Below are positions 47,781-58,177 of a DNA stretch of 64,000 nt, piece after piece (positions within the stretch are counted from its first letter, which is position 1; each line of letters starts with the position of its first letter). The position numbers and the translations under genes are program-made. Location: the NCBI RefSeq assembly GCF_002245355.1, contig NZ_NOWF01000004.1, positions 281,096-345,095 of the forward strand. The letters run 5' to 3'. This DNA comes from Paludifilum halophilum. Its GTDB lineage: Bacteria > Bacillota > Bacilli > Thermoactinomycetales > DSM-45169. The notes beneath the pieces were generated by a model. It was given only the letters and a program-made list of their open reading frames with translations. It made no database searches and was not told the DNA's origin.

Positions 47781-49091
47781 CTATCTGTTATTCATCATTG
47801 CTGAATACAGTTCTTGACGATAATTTAATCCTTCAAAGTTCAGATACGGAGCTTCAAAGGGTCTAGGTAAAGTCCACCCTTCACCATCTAAAAATACGAA
47901 TCCTTTTCCAGTTCCGGTTTCGGCTGAAGGCAATTCATCCCATTCGTCACCTAATGTCATCCGATATCCACTTTTCGATAGTTGTCCTAAAGCAATCCTT
48001 AATCCGATTTGATCACGTATGACCGTTGATACAGCTTCTGCATTCGGTTTTTGAGTACTTAAAATCATGAATATCCCCGCTTGCCTGCCTTTTAGAATGA
48101 GTTGCTTTAAATATGAATCGATTTCTTTGGCGATTTTTTTGTCTTCTTCCATTGCAGCGGCAACTTCATCAAAAACAATAACGATCGGTTTCAAGTTATA
48201 ATGATTATAATTTTTACCCAATTCGACATCGGTTTTATTAAACATCGTCTCATAACGTTTATTCATTTCATCGTTGGCTTCCCTTAATATTTTTGCCATC
48301 GTTGCTGGAGTGCTAGCAATTCGATTTAAAGCATTAGGAATGCTAGATTTTAAACTGGATAAATCGCTTCTTTTCGGATCTAATATGAAAATATCAGCCC
48401 CTCGAATGGCAAATTGCAAAATTAAATAATAAATCATAAACGTTTTTCCTGAACCAGTCGCTCCAGCGATTAAAGCGTGTGGAATACTTGTAAACTTCCA
48501 ATCTTTTTCGGAATCTAAAGGAATTGTTAATGGATCAAAATCATTTAATAATGCTTTATTGACGATAATGCGGTCTGGTTTATTTACGCTAAATTCATAT
48601 GTGACAAAATGAGGTGAACGATGTTTTATATCTGTTAAGTTCATTGATAAAGCGGATTCAAGCTTCTTGGCCAGACTATCCGGTTGTAACGTATAAGGCG
48701 CTCCGTTTGGATACGATTCAATGATTAATGAATGATTTTGAAAGTAAATTTTAAACTTCATGGACGTTACGGCTTTGTATGGATTGGTATCTTTATCCGT
48801 TACATACAATTGATTAAAAAGGATAACGTGTCTAAGTTTCGCTTTTATTTGTTGGATTTTAGAGAATGAATAGCGACTCGTATAAAAAAGGTAAAAAGTG
48901 AGAGATGCGAATGCTATAATTGGTATGAGATAAAATATAGTAGCAATCTCATATGAAAAACGCGTGAGTAAATAATGATCGAATACAAAAATCGTGACGA
49001 AGAATAAAACGATAAAAGAATAGGCATAAATGATATGGAGCAATCTTCGTCTTTTAAACGTGACAGTATGTTTCTTTTTCAATCTGAACAT
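47781..49091 (-). CDS. FtsK/SpoIIIE-family coupling ATPase (TcpA-like)
   Basis: 436 residues. Two N-terminal membrane helices (about 18-40 and 50-70), then a RecA-like motor with Walker A IAGATGSGKTFMIYY (near 210), Walker B PIVIVFDEVAAAMEE (near 305) and KGRQAGIFMILSTQKP. Same arrangement as Tn916 Orf21 and ICEBs1 ConQ, which bring the relaxase-DNA complex to the conjugation pore. AAAGGAGG precedes the ATG. Confidence 0.87.
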   Translation of the reverse strand: MFRLKKKHTVTFKRRRLLHIIYAYSFIVLFFVTIFVFDHYLLTRFSYEIATIFYLIPIIAFASLTFYLFYTSRYSFSKIQQIKAKLRHVILFNQLYVTDKDTNPYKAVTSMKFKIYFQNHSLIIESYPNGAPYTLQPDSLAKKLESALSMNLTDIKHRSPHFVTYEFSVNKPDRIIVNKALLNDFDPLTIPLDSEKDWKFTSIPHALIAGATGSGKTFMIYYLILQFAIRGADIFILDPKRSDLSSLKSSIPNALNRIASTPATMAKILREANDEMNKRYETMFNKTDVELGKNYNHYNLKPIVIVFDEVAAAMEEDKKIAKEIDSYLKQLILKGRQAGIFMILSTQKPNAEAVSTVIRDQIGLRIALGQLSKSGYRMTLGDEWDELPSAETGTGKGFVFLDGEGWTLPRPFEAPYLNFEGLNYRQELYSAMMNNR

Positions 49092-49155
49092 CTGTACCAG
49101 CCTCCTTTCATCATGCTCTAGGTAATGGCGATGCCATTTACCTAGAGCATGACGG

Positions 49156-49488
49156 TTATTGTTTCACTACAGAAATGGATGAAGCTTTAAAAGATAACGC
49201 AACTCTGCCGTTTTGACTAAAAGGGTTGACTTCTAGATTCTCAAAAGTCACTTTAATCGGCTTTCCGTCTTTGATTTGTTCTGGATTAATTTGTGGCGTT
49301 TGCCCTTCGATTTTGACTTGAATTTTATCCCAATTATATTCAGTCAAAACGACCGGGTACCTGTAACCCGCGATTTCACCCGTATTTTTACCATCGATAA
49401 ACCGAGTATAAGGTGAAGGCGCTTCGACCAATAACATTTCTTTGCCCAGTTTTGAAACATCAACCAGATCTTTAATATTGATAGCCAT
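49156..49488 (-). CDS. Conserved small protein of mobile elements, unknown function
   Basis: 110 residues, no membrane segment; a beta-rich protein (AGYRYPVVLTEYNWDKIQVKIEGQ, KVTFENLEVNPFSQNGRVALSFKA). Its place, first gene of the transfer module just inside the divergent promoter region, is where Tn916-family elements carry small DUF961-type proteins, but I cannot show that it belongs to that family. GGAGGTGAG precedes the ATG. Confidence 0.6.
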   Translation of the reverse strand: MAINIKDLVDVSKLGKEMLLVEAPSPYTRFIDGKNTGEIAGYRYPVVLTEYNWDKIQVKIEGQTPQINPEQIKDGKPIKVTFENLEVNPFSQNGRVALSFKASSISVVKQ

Positions 49489-49521
49489 TTTCTCACCTCC
49501 TACAAAAACAAATTAGATGAA

Positions 49522-49567
49522 AGTTAAAAGTCGGTCAATTAACTTTTAACTAAATTTAGTATATAAT
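49522..49567. promoter_or_regulatory. Divergent control region: repressor operator and promoter
   Basis: A perfect 10-bp inverted repeat AGTTAAAAGT (49522-49531)/ACTTTTAACT (49542-49551) overlaps the -35 of a TTAACT-17-TATAAT promoter (49539-49567) that reads into the XRE gene. Likely binding site of that repressor, controlling both directions. Confidence 0.65.
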
Positions 49568-49615
49568 CGATGTGAGATATATGTCAAGAGGTGTAAAAAG
49601 AAAGGAGATGAAAAA

Positions 49616-50461
49616 ATGATCGAGTTGGATAAGGGGAAAATAGGAGAAAGAATTCATCAAATACGAAAAGAATCAAATATGACGATGGAAAAATTCGGTT
49701 CTATTATAGGCGGGATCAACAAAGCTACTGTCAGTTACTGGGAAAAAGGAAAAAGTTTACCTTCTGAAAGATATTTAAAATTAATTGCTCAAACATTCGA
49801 CATAGATTACAAATGGCTTATTTATGGTGACTTGGAGGATTATGTGAAAGCCGTCTTAGCCTCTCTAAATGTTGATGTAAACGAATATATTAGTGAAATT
49901 GACTATTTAATTAATGTCCTAAAAGTAAAAAATGTGAAGCAAGGTGATTATAACGAAGTTATTAACCATGCAAAAACAATTATCCCTCCACTTTATGAAG
50001 ATAATATTGATGAGATGAAAACTAACGATATGTCAGAAAAGGACAAAATTGATTTCGGAATTTTGAAAGACAAACATTTTCATGATGTATATGTTCATTC
50101 TTTAAATGATTTATTACTAAAAGATGAAAAAGCTCATGAACATGATCAAATCTTTATGTTTTTAATTGATCTTTTGTCTAGGATGAATCAATCGACAAAA
50201 GAAGAACTCAAGGAAGTAATACAAGAAATGAATTGGTTGCTTTCAAATAATATTTTCAGGCTAGAGAAAAAGTATCAAAGCAAAGAAGCTGTATTTGGTG
50301 GGGTTGTCGGTGGCGCTTATGAAGAACAAAAAGAAAGAAGTTATGAAGAAATTGAACAAGACGCAGAAAAAATTATTGAAAACATATCTGAAATGCTAAG
50401 ACATATTTGGAAAGAAAACTACCATGAATTTCAAAAAAGGGATTTTAAATCTATTTTTTAA
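49616..50461 (+). CDS. XRE-family repressor of the element
   Basis: 281 residues. N-terminal helix-turn-helix (GERIHQIRKESNMTMEKFGSIIGGINKATVSYWEKGKSLPSERYL, about 10-55), then a helical region without a recognised domain. It reads away from the transfer genes and precedes mod by 24 bases, so it may control both transfer and the restriction operon. AAAGGAG stands eight bases before the ATG. Confidence 0.82.
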   Translation: MIELDKGKIGERIHQIRKESNMTMEKFGSIIGGINKATVSYWEKGKSLPSERYLKLIAQTFDIDYKWLIYGDLEDYVKAVLASLNVDVNEYISEIDYLINVLKVKNVKQGDYNEVINHAKTIIPPLYEDNIDEMKTNDMSEKDKIDFGILKDKHFHDVYVHSLNDLLLKDEKAHEHDQIFMFLIDLLSRMNQSTKEELKEVIQEMNWLLSNNIFRLEKKYQSKEAVFGGVVGGAYEEQKERSYEEIEQDAEKIIENISEMLRHIWKENYHEFQKRDFKSIF

Positions 50462-50485
50462 ATATATACATGGGGGTTACAGGAC

Positions 50486-52414
50486 ATGAAAACAAAAATT
50501 AATAAAGAAATTAGAAACGTGCTAGAGAAATTTGGCGACAAATATTTTGTTGAAGGTAACGTTAATAAAAGTAAAGTCATTCAAGATTTAGACGCTTACG
50601 ATAAGGATTTACTAAGTGCATTTATTGAAAATGAAACGATTAAAGAGAACTTCGCCATCACGATTAACGGTCATATGGTTTTACAAACGAATAAGTTAAT
50701 CGAGCTCTTTGAAGCAGACGAGTATTGGCAAGATTCGTTTACAAAGTACTCGAAAAAAATCGGTTTAACCGCTGGCGGCAAGTTTATCGATGAATCAACC
50801 GATGTCGTATTAGATTTTCCTTATAAAGACACCATTTTAAAAGCAAGTATGTCGAAAGAAGATACAGATAAAGATGATTTAAGACCAGATGAGCCTTTTT
50901 TAAATGAAGTGATTGCAAAAGAGGAAATTGATGTTCTTTTAGATAAGAAGATATTAGTTAATGCGAAAAAATATACTCAAAATGGTGTGGAAGATATCGA
51001 TCATTTTAATGAAAATGATAATTTAATAATTAAGGGAAATAATTTACTTGCGTTACATACGTTAAAATTAAGATATGCAGGGAAAGTGAAAGCATGCTTT
51101 ATTGATCCTCCATACTTTTTTTACAAGAATAAACCAGCTGATACTTTTTCGTATAATTCTAATTTTAAATTATCTTCATGGTTGGTTTTTATGCAAAACA
51201 GACTTTCTATTACAAAAGATCTTTTATCAGAGGATGGAGTAATATATATAACAATTTCCTCCGAAGGTGGACATTACCTAAAAGTTTTGGTGGATAATGT
51301 TTTTGGAATGGAAAATTTTATTGCAGATATAACTTGGCAGTCTAGAAAATCTGTTTCAAGTGATGGTTTAATTTCTGTTTCGAGCAATCATATTTTAGTT
51401 TACGCCAAAAATATTAACATCATAAAAAAGGATGAATTCAGATTATTTTTAGATACAGATGGATTTAAATATGATGATAATGATGGGCGAGGAAAATATA
51501 GGATTGAGCCTTTCGATGCTCCAAATATAAGGAAAAATCTAGAATATCCAATAAAAAACCCTAATACTGGTAAAATTTATTATCCACCTGAGGGCAGGTG
51601 TTGGAGAACAACTTATGAAGATTACATCCGGTTACTTAAAGATAATAGAATACGTTTTGGGGCAAAAGGACAAACAAAGCCACAATTAAAAGTTTATTTG
51701 AAAGATGTTAAACAAATGGGGAAAGGAAAAGCTAGTACAACGATATGGAGTGATTTAACTCCTGATTCAATCCTTTGGAGTGAAACAGGAACTACTACCA
51801 ATGGCACTAAACACCAACAAAAAATGTTTGGGAAAGTAGTATTTGAAAATCCGAAACCAGAAGATCTAATTAGTAGATCCTTACAATTGGCTACTGATGA
51901 AAATGATATTGTACTAGATTTCTTCATGGGATCAGCTACTACCCAAGCTGTTGCCCATAAAATGAACCGTCGATATATCGGTATCGAACAAATGGATTAT
52001 ATAAACACTGTCTCTGTTCCGCGACTTCAAAAGGTAATTGAAGGCGAACAAGGTGGAATTTCTAAAGATGTAAACTGGCAAGGTGGAGGAAGTTTTGTTT
52101 ACGTAGAATTAATGGAAAAAAATCGTGGGTTTTTAAAGGCAATTAGAGACGCTAAAAACCATAATGAATTACAGAAAGTATTTGATTTTATGTTAGAAGA
52201 AGCGGAAATTGATTTTAGAGTTGATTTGGAAAAGATAAAAGATACGTTACACGAACTATCGTTAGACGACCAAAAACGAACGTTAATCAAAATCATCGAC
52301 AAAAACCAGCTGTATTATAATTATTCCGAGATCGATGACGAAAATGTTCGCGATCTAATTAGTGATAGCGATTATGCCTTTAATAAAAGCTTTTATGAAG
52401 AGGGTGAGGAATAA
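50486..52414 (+). CDS. mod: Type III restriction-modification methyltransferase subunit Mod
   Basis: Methylates adenine N6 within the recognition site and gives the complex its specificity. 642 residues: catalytic motif IV ACFIDPPYFFYKNK (DPPY, near 210), SAM-binding motif I in LDFFMGSATTQAVAHKMNRRYIGIEQ (near 475), the beta-class order with the target-recognition region in between (about 290-430). It should protect host DNA even though res is broken. Starts 24 bases after the XRE gene; ends two bases before res. Confidence 0.92.
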   Translation: MKTKINKEIRNVLEKFGDKYFVEGNVNKSKVIQDLDAYDKDLLSAFIENETIKENFAITINGHMVLQTNKLIELFEADEYWQDSFTKYSKKIGLTAGGKFIDESTDVVLDFPYKDTILKASMSKEDTDKDDLRPDEPFLNEVIAKEEIDVLLDKKILVNAKKYTQNGVEDIDHFNENDNLIIKGNNLLALHTLKLRYAGKVKACFIDPPYFFYKNKPADTFSYNSNFKLSSWLVFMQNRLSITKDLLSEDGVIYITISSEGGHYLKVLVDNVFGMENFIADITWQSRKSVSSDGLISVSSNHILVYAKNINIIKKDEFRLFLDTDGFKYDDNDGRGKYRIEPFDAPNIRKNLEYPIKNPNTGKIYYPPEGRCWRTTYEDYIRLLKDNRIRFGAKGQTKPQLKVYLKDVKQMGKGKASTTIWSDLTPDSILWSETGTTTNGTKHQQKMFGKVVFENPKPEDLISRSLQLATDENDIVLDFFMGSATTQAVAHKMNRRYIGIEQMDYINTVSVPRLQKVIEGEQGGISKDVNWQGGGSFVYVELMEKNRGFLKAIRDAKNHNELQKVFDFMLEEAEIDFRVDLEKIKDTLHELSLDDQKRTLIKIIDKNQLYYNYSEIDDENVRDLISDSDYAFNKSFYEEGEE

Positions 52415-54136
52415 TTATGTCAAAGCGGAAAAAAAGAAAACAGTTACCCTTGCCTTTATATGATGAATTAACCAACCTTGATCAGAGTTTATTTAACGAA
52501 GAAGGGATGTGGTCTACACCAGACTACATTGCTGAAAATATGGTACACACATTCAGATACTACCAAAGGGCTGCACTACGATTTTTTCATTACTCGCAAG
52601 TGAGTCAAGCGTTTCGTTATCGAAATATCAACCACGTCTTATTTCATATGGCGACAGGTAGTGGAAAAACGGATTTGATGGCAGGGTTAATCCTGTATTT
52701 ATACAAAGAAAACGGTTACCAAAACTTTTTATTTTTAGTGAATACGAATGGCGTGTTAAACAAGACGATCGATAACTTAACGAATAAAGCTTCTGAAAAA
52801 TATTTATACAAACCACAGATTGAAATCGATGGAGAAAGAATTGAAATACGGCAAGTGCAGTCCTTTCCTAAAAACCAAAGTAAGAATACGATTTATTTAA
52901 AGTTAGCAACCGTTCAGAGTGTCGCAACAGACATTTATACTCAAAAAGAAAACGCGATGGGGGAGGAAGATTATGCGAAACATAAAGTCGTTATACTAGG
53001 TGATGAGGCTCATCATTATTCCGCAACGACGAAATCGGAAAAAGAAACCGAGCAATCATGGGAAAGCGCCATTTCCACCATTTTAAATGCAAGAGAAGAT
53101 AATCTCTTGTTAGAATTTACAGCGACGATTGATCTAGATAACAAAAATATTTATGAAAAATATAAAGATAAAGTGATCTATCGTTACGCGCTGGATCGGT
53201 TCATTCAAGATAAATACTCAAAAAACGTCAAACGAATTCAATCCAGTAACGCAGATATTGAAAACATGTTGAATGTTGTTTTATTAAGCGAGTATCGAAG
53301 AAGATATGCACTTGACCAATATGGCACATACATTAAACCTGTTGTTATGTTTAAATCACAGCGAATTGACGCCTCTAACGAAGCGAATGAAAAATTCAAT
53401 GAGATGATTGAGACGTTGACAGCTGATTCGCTAAGAGAATTTTTAGCGAGACAAGAACAAATTACAATGGAACAGGACAGTGAAACGTTAGCTTTCGCTC
53501 ATCAATATTATCGAGAGCATGATGACCAGCTAACGGAAATTGTTCGTGAAATGAAAAGGGAATTTGCGCCTACCCGGATTATTAATGCAAATGATACGGA
53601 GCGAACAGGGTTACTTGAAAAAGGTCAATACGATGCGTTAAATAGCTTGGAAAGTCCGACGAACTTATATCGTGTTATCTTTGCCGTGGCGAAACTGACC
53701 GAAGGATGGGATGTACTGAATCTGTACGATATTGTTCGGCTCAGTGATGATCCAAAAGTGAAAGGTACGAAAGCCACAACGATGTCAGAGGCTCAATTAA
53801 TCGGTCGAGGCGCAAGATATTATCCGTTTCTATTAAATGGTGAAAGATCTTATAAAAGGCGATTTGAAGACGACAGCAAGGATAGCCTTATTTTAGAAAC
53901 GATTCACTATCATACCATTAATGAACCACAATACTTGAAAAACTTAGTTGAATCGTTAAACGAAATGAATTTACCGACAGGCACGGATGAAAAAAATCCG
54001 TTACTGAATGTAAAAGTAAAAAGAAGTTTTAAACAAACGGATGTATGGAAATACGGGAAAATCTATTATAAGTAGCCTCTCGGCATTCGCCGAGGCAGGT
54101 GGGGCAAGGTTTTCCTCGTTCCACCCATTTCTCAAT

Positions 54137-54162
54137 CCTCCCACTTTGCAGGAGGTTTTTTT
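54137..54162 (+). terminator. Terminator inside the left end of the IS
   Basis: CCTCC/GGAGG hairpin followed by T7. Confidence 0.6.
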
Positions 54163-54310
54163 ATTTTGAGCAACATTCCGAACTGGAAATAATGTGTCGG
54201 AATATTGTCATAGAAACATCTGAAATACACTTGACTTTTCATTTCCCCCTAAACAATGGCTCGAGAAGGGTTTGTTTTTTCCCTTACTATCCATTTTTGG
54301 GGGTTTTAGG

Positions 54311-55792
54311 ATGAAACCTGTTTTGATTCCACATTCTTCTTATCAGTCTTTCTTGCTTGAACAACTTCGCTTTCATTACGGTCCGGGCATCGTGATCGTC
54401 AACAAGGATTGGCCGCTTGTTCTGAAACTTTGGAACACCGATCTCTCCTACCTCACCACATTGCTTCAACCCGTTTATTCCAATCAAGGTCCCGAGTCGC
54501 GCGACCCCGCCTCAATGTTCCGTTCCTTTCTCCTCTTTCTGATGACAAATCCGGAAAAGGGTCTCACCGAATGGGTGAACGAAATGAAGCGTACTCCAAT
54601 CTACGCGCTTCTCAGCGGTTTTCCTTTGGACAACATTCCCGGTGTGGGAACCTTCTACGATTTCTTCAGCCGTCTTTGGCCCGCAGTCGACCCGCATCTG
54701 AAGTCCAAGAAACAACAAAGGCGCAAGCGAAAAACCAAGAAAGGCAAAAAGAAAGGGGAGAAAGCACCAACCACTACAACTGGCAGAGTCCATCGCTTAG
54801 TCCAATGGATGATGCGTCATTCTGACATCAAATCTGCTCTTCCATCGGATCGCCTTTTCGATTTTTTCCAATCGCAAATCGTTGCTGTGTCGGCAAAACT
54901 CGGTTTACTCGGGGATCTTTCAGCGCTCAGCGCTGCCGGTGATGGTACACCGATCACCACTGCCGCCTATCCCCGGAGCAAACCTATTTGTGATTGTCGT
55001 GCCCGCGGTATAGCTCATTGCAACCATCCTCGTGTTTACTCCCAACCCGACTGCGACTCGGGGTGGGACAGCGCCAGAGAAAAGTACTTCAACGGTTACC
55101 ACATGTACATGATTTCTGCGGCGGATAGTGAACACGATTTGCCTTTATACCCCAGACTGCAGCCAGCTTCCCGGCATGATGCCGTCAGCCTGGTCATGAG
55201 TGCGGTTGAATTCAAGCAACGTTTCACCTTGGGCACGGTAGACAAAATGCTTCTGGATGCCGCTCATGATGCCGAATCCATCTATCTTCTCCTGGAACAC
55301 CAAGGCATGGAGCCCTTTATTGATTTGAATATTCGTTCCAAGAAGAACATCCAGAGCAAGGGTTCAAGTGACATCAAGATTTCTCCCGAAGGCATTCCCA
55401 TCTGTCCAAATGGAAACTGGATGAGACCGAATGGAACCGATCGCAAACTCCATCGTCGCAAATGGAGATGTTCACCCCATTGCGGTTGCTCTTCGGCCAA
55501 GTATGGACGGACCTTTTATACAAAAACCAGTGATGATCCAAGGCTGTTTCCCAAAACCCCAAGGGATTCGGATAAGTGGAAACTGATTTACAAGCGCCGC
55601 ACCTCCATTGAGCGTTCCAACAAACGAGAGAAGATCGACTACAAACTCGAATCCGGAAGACATCGTTCCACCATGATGTGGTACATGCGCATCTATGCCA
55701 TTATGATTTGCCAGCACATGGACGCATGGTATGTCAGCCAGAAAGAAGAATGGGATTCACTCAAGCGGACGATCTGCCCATCGGCAGCCTGA
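54311..55792 (+). CDS. DDE transposase of the insertion sequence
   Basis: 493 residues. Acidic triad candidates: AAGDGTPITTAA (near 217), DKMLLDAAHDAESIY (near 320) and RTSIERSNKREKIDYKLE (near 430, the usual C-terminal Glu block). A Lys/Arg-rich linker lies near 137-155, and cysteine clusters CDCRARGIAHC and CSPHCGC suggest a metal-binding insert. IS family not firmly assigned (IS1182/IS4-like in layout). GGGGGTTTTAGG precedes ATG 54311. Confidence 0.85.
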   Translation: MKPVLIPHSSYQSFLLEQLRFHYGPGIVIVNKDWPLVLKLWNTDLSYLTTLLQPVYSNQGPESRDPASMFRSFLLFLMTNPEKGLTEWVNEMKRTPIYALLSGFPLDNIPGVGTFYDFFSRLWPAVDPHLKSKKQQRRKRKTKKGKKKGEKAPTTTTGRVHRLVQWMMRHSDIKSALPSDRLFDFFQSQIVAVSAKLGLLGDLSALSAAGDGTPITTAAYPRSKPICDCRARGIAHCNHPRVYSQPDCDSGWDSAREKYFNGYHMYMISAADSEHDLPLYPRLQPASRHDAVSLVMSAVEFKQRFTLGTVDKMLLDAAHDAESIYLLLEHQGMEPFIDLNIRSKKNIQSKGSSDIKISPEGIPICPNGNWMRPNGTDRKLHRRKWRCSPHCGCSSAKYGRTFYTKTSDDPRLFPKTPRDSDKWKLIYKRRTSIERSNKREKIDYKLESGRHRSTMMWYMRIYAIMICQHMDAWYVSQKEEWDSLKRTICPSAA

Positions 55793-57060
55793 GTTTTAAA
55801 AAGGCCACTTTGAAAATTGGATGGGTATGCCCATTTTTGAAAATGGTTTTCATTTTCCATTTTTTCCAGTCCGTAAGTGTTAGTTTTTAGGTAAATTCCC
55901 CCTTATCTAGACTCGAATGCCGAGAGTCTATATAACGAAACCGTTGAAGTGAGTGATGATTATTATGATTCGCTGGAAAAGTATGGCGTAGATAACAAAA
56001 AAGATATTATGATTCCTTATCTTTTCTCTTCTCAAGAATTAGATTATAAAGATCGTGAAGTAACAGGCGATGTGACGAATACCCATCATGTTGCCGTTGA
56101 ATTTGATAAACGTTATGTCAATAAAGTGATGAATCGTATCTCATTCTATCACTTTCATAATTTGAAAAAATACATCCCTTTACTCAAATCAAGAGAACAG
56201 TTTTTAGGTGAAAATTGGTTAAATCTGTACAATCGGACGGTTTATGCCATCGTTCCACGTTCGATGACAAAAGATGATCTTCGACCGAATGAAAAACTTA
56301 AGATACTAGAAGCATACTTCATGGATGTGGCAAAAAAAATTAAAGCCGGCTATAACAAACGTCGTGGCACGAATAAATTTATCGGCTATCCAATCAAGGA
56401 GTATATCACGAACTATCGAAAACGTGTTCCTAATTACGATACGTCAAGAATCTTAATGGATACAAACCCACAAAAAGTACAGCGGTTTGAAATGAAAGAA
56501 GATTATTTTGTTTATGACTCAGCCATTATTAACCAAACGGAAAAACAGTTAATCGATCGAATCGGCGAACGAGTGAATGAGTTTAAAGAACAGTATTCAG
56601 ACGTGTATCTCATCAGAATGGACGAAAATATGCATCGTGAATCGGCAAAAAATCACCAGTTAAAATTACATCAATTTGGATATGATCATAATGAGATACG
56701 ATTAGAAGGATTTCAACCAGACTTTATTTTGTACTTAAAAAATGCCGATTTCATCGTCCAAATATTTATTGAACCAAAAGGAAGGGATATGGAAGAGGAA
56801 CAGTGGAAAGAGGACTTACTGCTCTATATAAACGAACAAGAAGCTGAAATCATGTTTGAAGATGAAACAGAAGATGTAAAAATTAAAGGGGTTAAATTCT
56901 ATACGATGAATGATGGAAGGAACACAATTAAACAGATCGGTGAAATCGCATTAGGACGAGCGTTTAAAGGTTTAAGTGTTCAAGAGTTATAAATAAACGA
57001 AGTCAATAAACACTCCCGTAATTCACGTTTAAATGTTTTAAACATATTGGAGTGATTGAG

Positions 57061-57939
57061 GTGTCAGGGAAATTAATACGTTTGTTTTTAGTCGATGGGA
57101 ATCCGAATGGACTTAGAACGGTAGAAATCTCCAATATGACGATATACACGACCATCTTTCCTAGATCAAAACTGAAAGAGTTTTTACTAAGAGAAGAATC
57201 ACGAAAAGCAGGCTGTTATTTATTGATTGGAAATGATATCGCAACACCGGAAGAAACAACGGTTTATATAGGAGAAGGCGAAATCGTCGGGGAACGATTA
57301 AAGTCACACTCTTTGGGAGGAAAACAAAAAGAATTTTGGGATGAGGCCATTGTTTTTACTTCAAAAGATGATTATATCACGAAAACACAAATACAATATC
57401 TTGAATCAGAGTTATGCAGACTAGCGGATGATGCGGGAAACGTAAAATTGGATAATGGAAACAGACCATCAAAGCCTACTTTATCTGAAGTAGACAATGC
57501 CGAGATGGAACAATTTTTAAGTGCGATTCAATTGATTTTATCATCCATAGGTATAGATATATTAGAGTCTAAAAGAATGTCAAACAGTCAAGAAGACATC
57601 CAAAAACAAGAAAAAATATTTGAGTTTACAAGAAAAAATGCAACAGCAAGGATGAAAATCGAAGATGATAAATATATTGTTTTGAAAGGATCAACGGCAG
57701 TTATTGAAAATAGGCCTTCAGCTGGAAAATCAATTAAAACGATGCGACAGACTCTCATTGAAAAAGGGATTATGAAACGAACAGAACAAGGGGATTTATA
57801 TCGGTTCGAAGAAAACTACATTTTTACAAGTCCAAGCTATGCAGCTGCTGCTATTTCAGGAGGTGCAGAAAATGGAAGAATACAATGGAAATATAGAGGA
57901 AAGAGCCTTAATCAAATAGAAAAAGAAGAAATTGAGTAA
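57061..57939 (+). CDS. GIY-YIG nuclease-domain protein with C-terminal DUF4357-like domain
   Basis: 292 residues. Residues about 40-130 look like a GIY-YIG fold (GCYLLIGND..TTVYIGEGEIVGERLKSH, then a distal Glu in QIQYLESELCRLA). The last 60 residues (RFEENYIFTSPSYAAAAISGG..GRIQWKYRGKSLNQIE) match the DUF4357 pattern. GTG 57061 has GGAG eight bases upstream. Such proteins are frequent next to restriction systems; it may act as an accessory nuclease or be a separate defence gene. Confidence 0.75.
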   Translation: MSGKLIRLFLVDGNPNGLRTVEISNMTIYTTIFPRSKLKEFLLREESRKAGCYLLIGNDIATPEETTVYIGEGEIVGERLKSHSLGGKQKEFWDEAIVFTSKDDYITKTQIQYLESELCRLADDAGNVKLDNGNRPSKPTLSEVDNAEMEQFLSAIQLILSSIGIDILESKRMSNSQEDIQKQEKIFEFTRKNATARMKIEDDKYIVLKGSTAVIENRPSAGKSIKTMRQTLIEKGIMKRTEQGDLYRFEENYIFTSPSYAAAAISGGAENGRIQWKYRGKSLNQIEKEEIE

Positions 57940-57983
57940 CGATTCAAGAAGTAATCGCTTCTATCTTTGAGATTTTATCAAGT

Positions 57984-58005
57984 GTAGTCAAACACGTAGT
58001 CAAAA
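57984..58005 (+). repeat. Right arm-type integrase site
   Basis: Tandem TAGTCAAA units matching 45201-45222. Confidence 0.65.
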
Positions 58006-58062
58006 ACATCAAATGCCCCCGCAAATATTGATTTGTTCGTGTTTTGAGACGATTGGTTTCAG

Positions 58063-58080
58063 GCCCGCTATGCTCCACCA
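58063..58080 (+). repeat. attR: copy of the tRNA-Ala 3' end
   Basis: 18-base GCCCGCTATGCTCCACCA identical to 45084-45101 and 62447-62464. Confidence 0.92.
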
Positions 58081-58085
58081 AAGGA

Positions 58086-58124
58086 AATCCACCCTTCAGA
58101 CCTAATCTGAAGGGTGGATTTTTT
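58086..58124 (+). terminator. Terminator next to attR
   Basis: AATCCACCCTTCAGA/TCTGAAGGGTGGATT 15-bp stem plus T-run; a tRNA-operon type terminator. The partner copy at 62470 keeps the stem but lacks the T-run. Confidence 0.9.
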
Positions 58125-58177
58125 GTTTTGAATCGACTTGAAGAGATCTCAGGATCTAAGAAGCGATCTCTTATTTA

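Larger units (their letters stand above)
54067..55935. mobile_element. Insertion sequence with TATAA target duplication
   Basis: IS body 54072-55930 (1,859 bases), flanked by TATAA at 54067-54071 and 55931-55935. Ends share CTCTCGGCATTCG as inverted repeat. A strong terminator (54137-54162) between the left end and the transposase shields the transposase from outside transcription. More GC-rich than the element it entered. Confidence 0.88.
52417..56992 (+). pseudogene. res: Type III restriction subunit Res, split by an insertion sequence
   Basis: DNA-dependent ATPase and nuclease of the R-M pair. The first part (52417-54071) holds Walker A HMATGSGKTDLMAG (near 80), ILGDEAHHYSA (DEAH-type motif II, near 195) and helicase motif VI-like SEAQLIGRGARYYPF. 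The second part (55936-56992) holds the PD-(D/E)xK nuclease FQPDFILYL..QIFIEPKGRD. Removing the IS plus one TATAA repeat rejoins GKIYYNETVEVSDDYY in frame, giving 903 residues. As it stands the 5' fragment ends at a stop four codons into the IS, so restriction is probably lost. Confidence 0.92.
45084..58080. mobile_element. Integrative mobilizable element at tRNA-Ala carrying type III R-M
   Basis: Bounded by direct repeats GCCCGCTATGCTCCACCA (45084-45101 and 58063-58080). Just inside each end lies the same arm-type pair GTAGTCAAA-x-ACGTAGTCAAAA (45201-45222 and 57984-58005), same orientation, expected for integrase. Minus-strand module: int, xis-like, HUH Rep/relaxase, palindromic origin region, FtsK/TcpA-like ATPase, small conserved gene. 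Plus-strand module: XRE repressor, mod, res (broken by an IS), GIY-YIG protein. No conjugation pore genes, so transfer would rely on a helper. Much AT-richer than the flanks. Confidence 0.85.
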
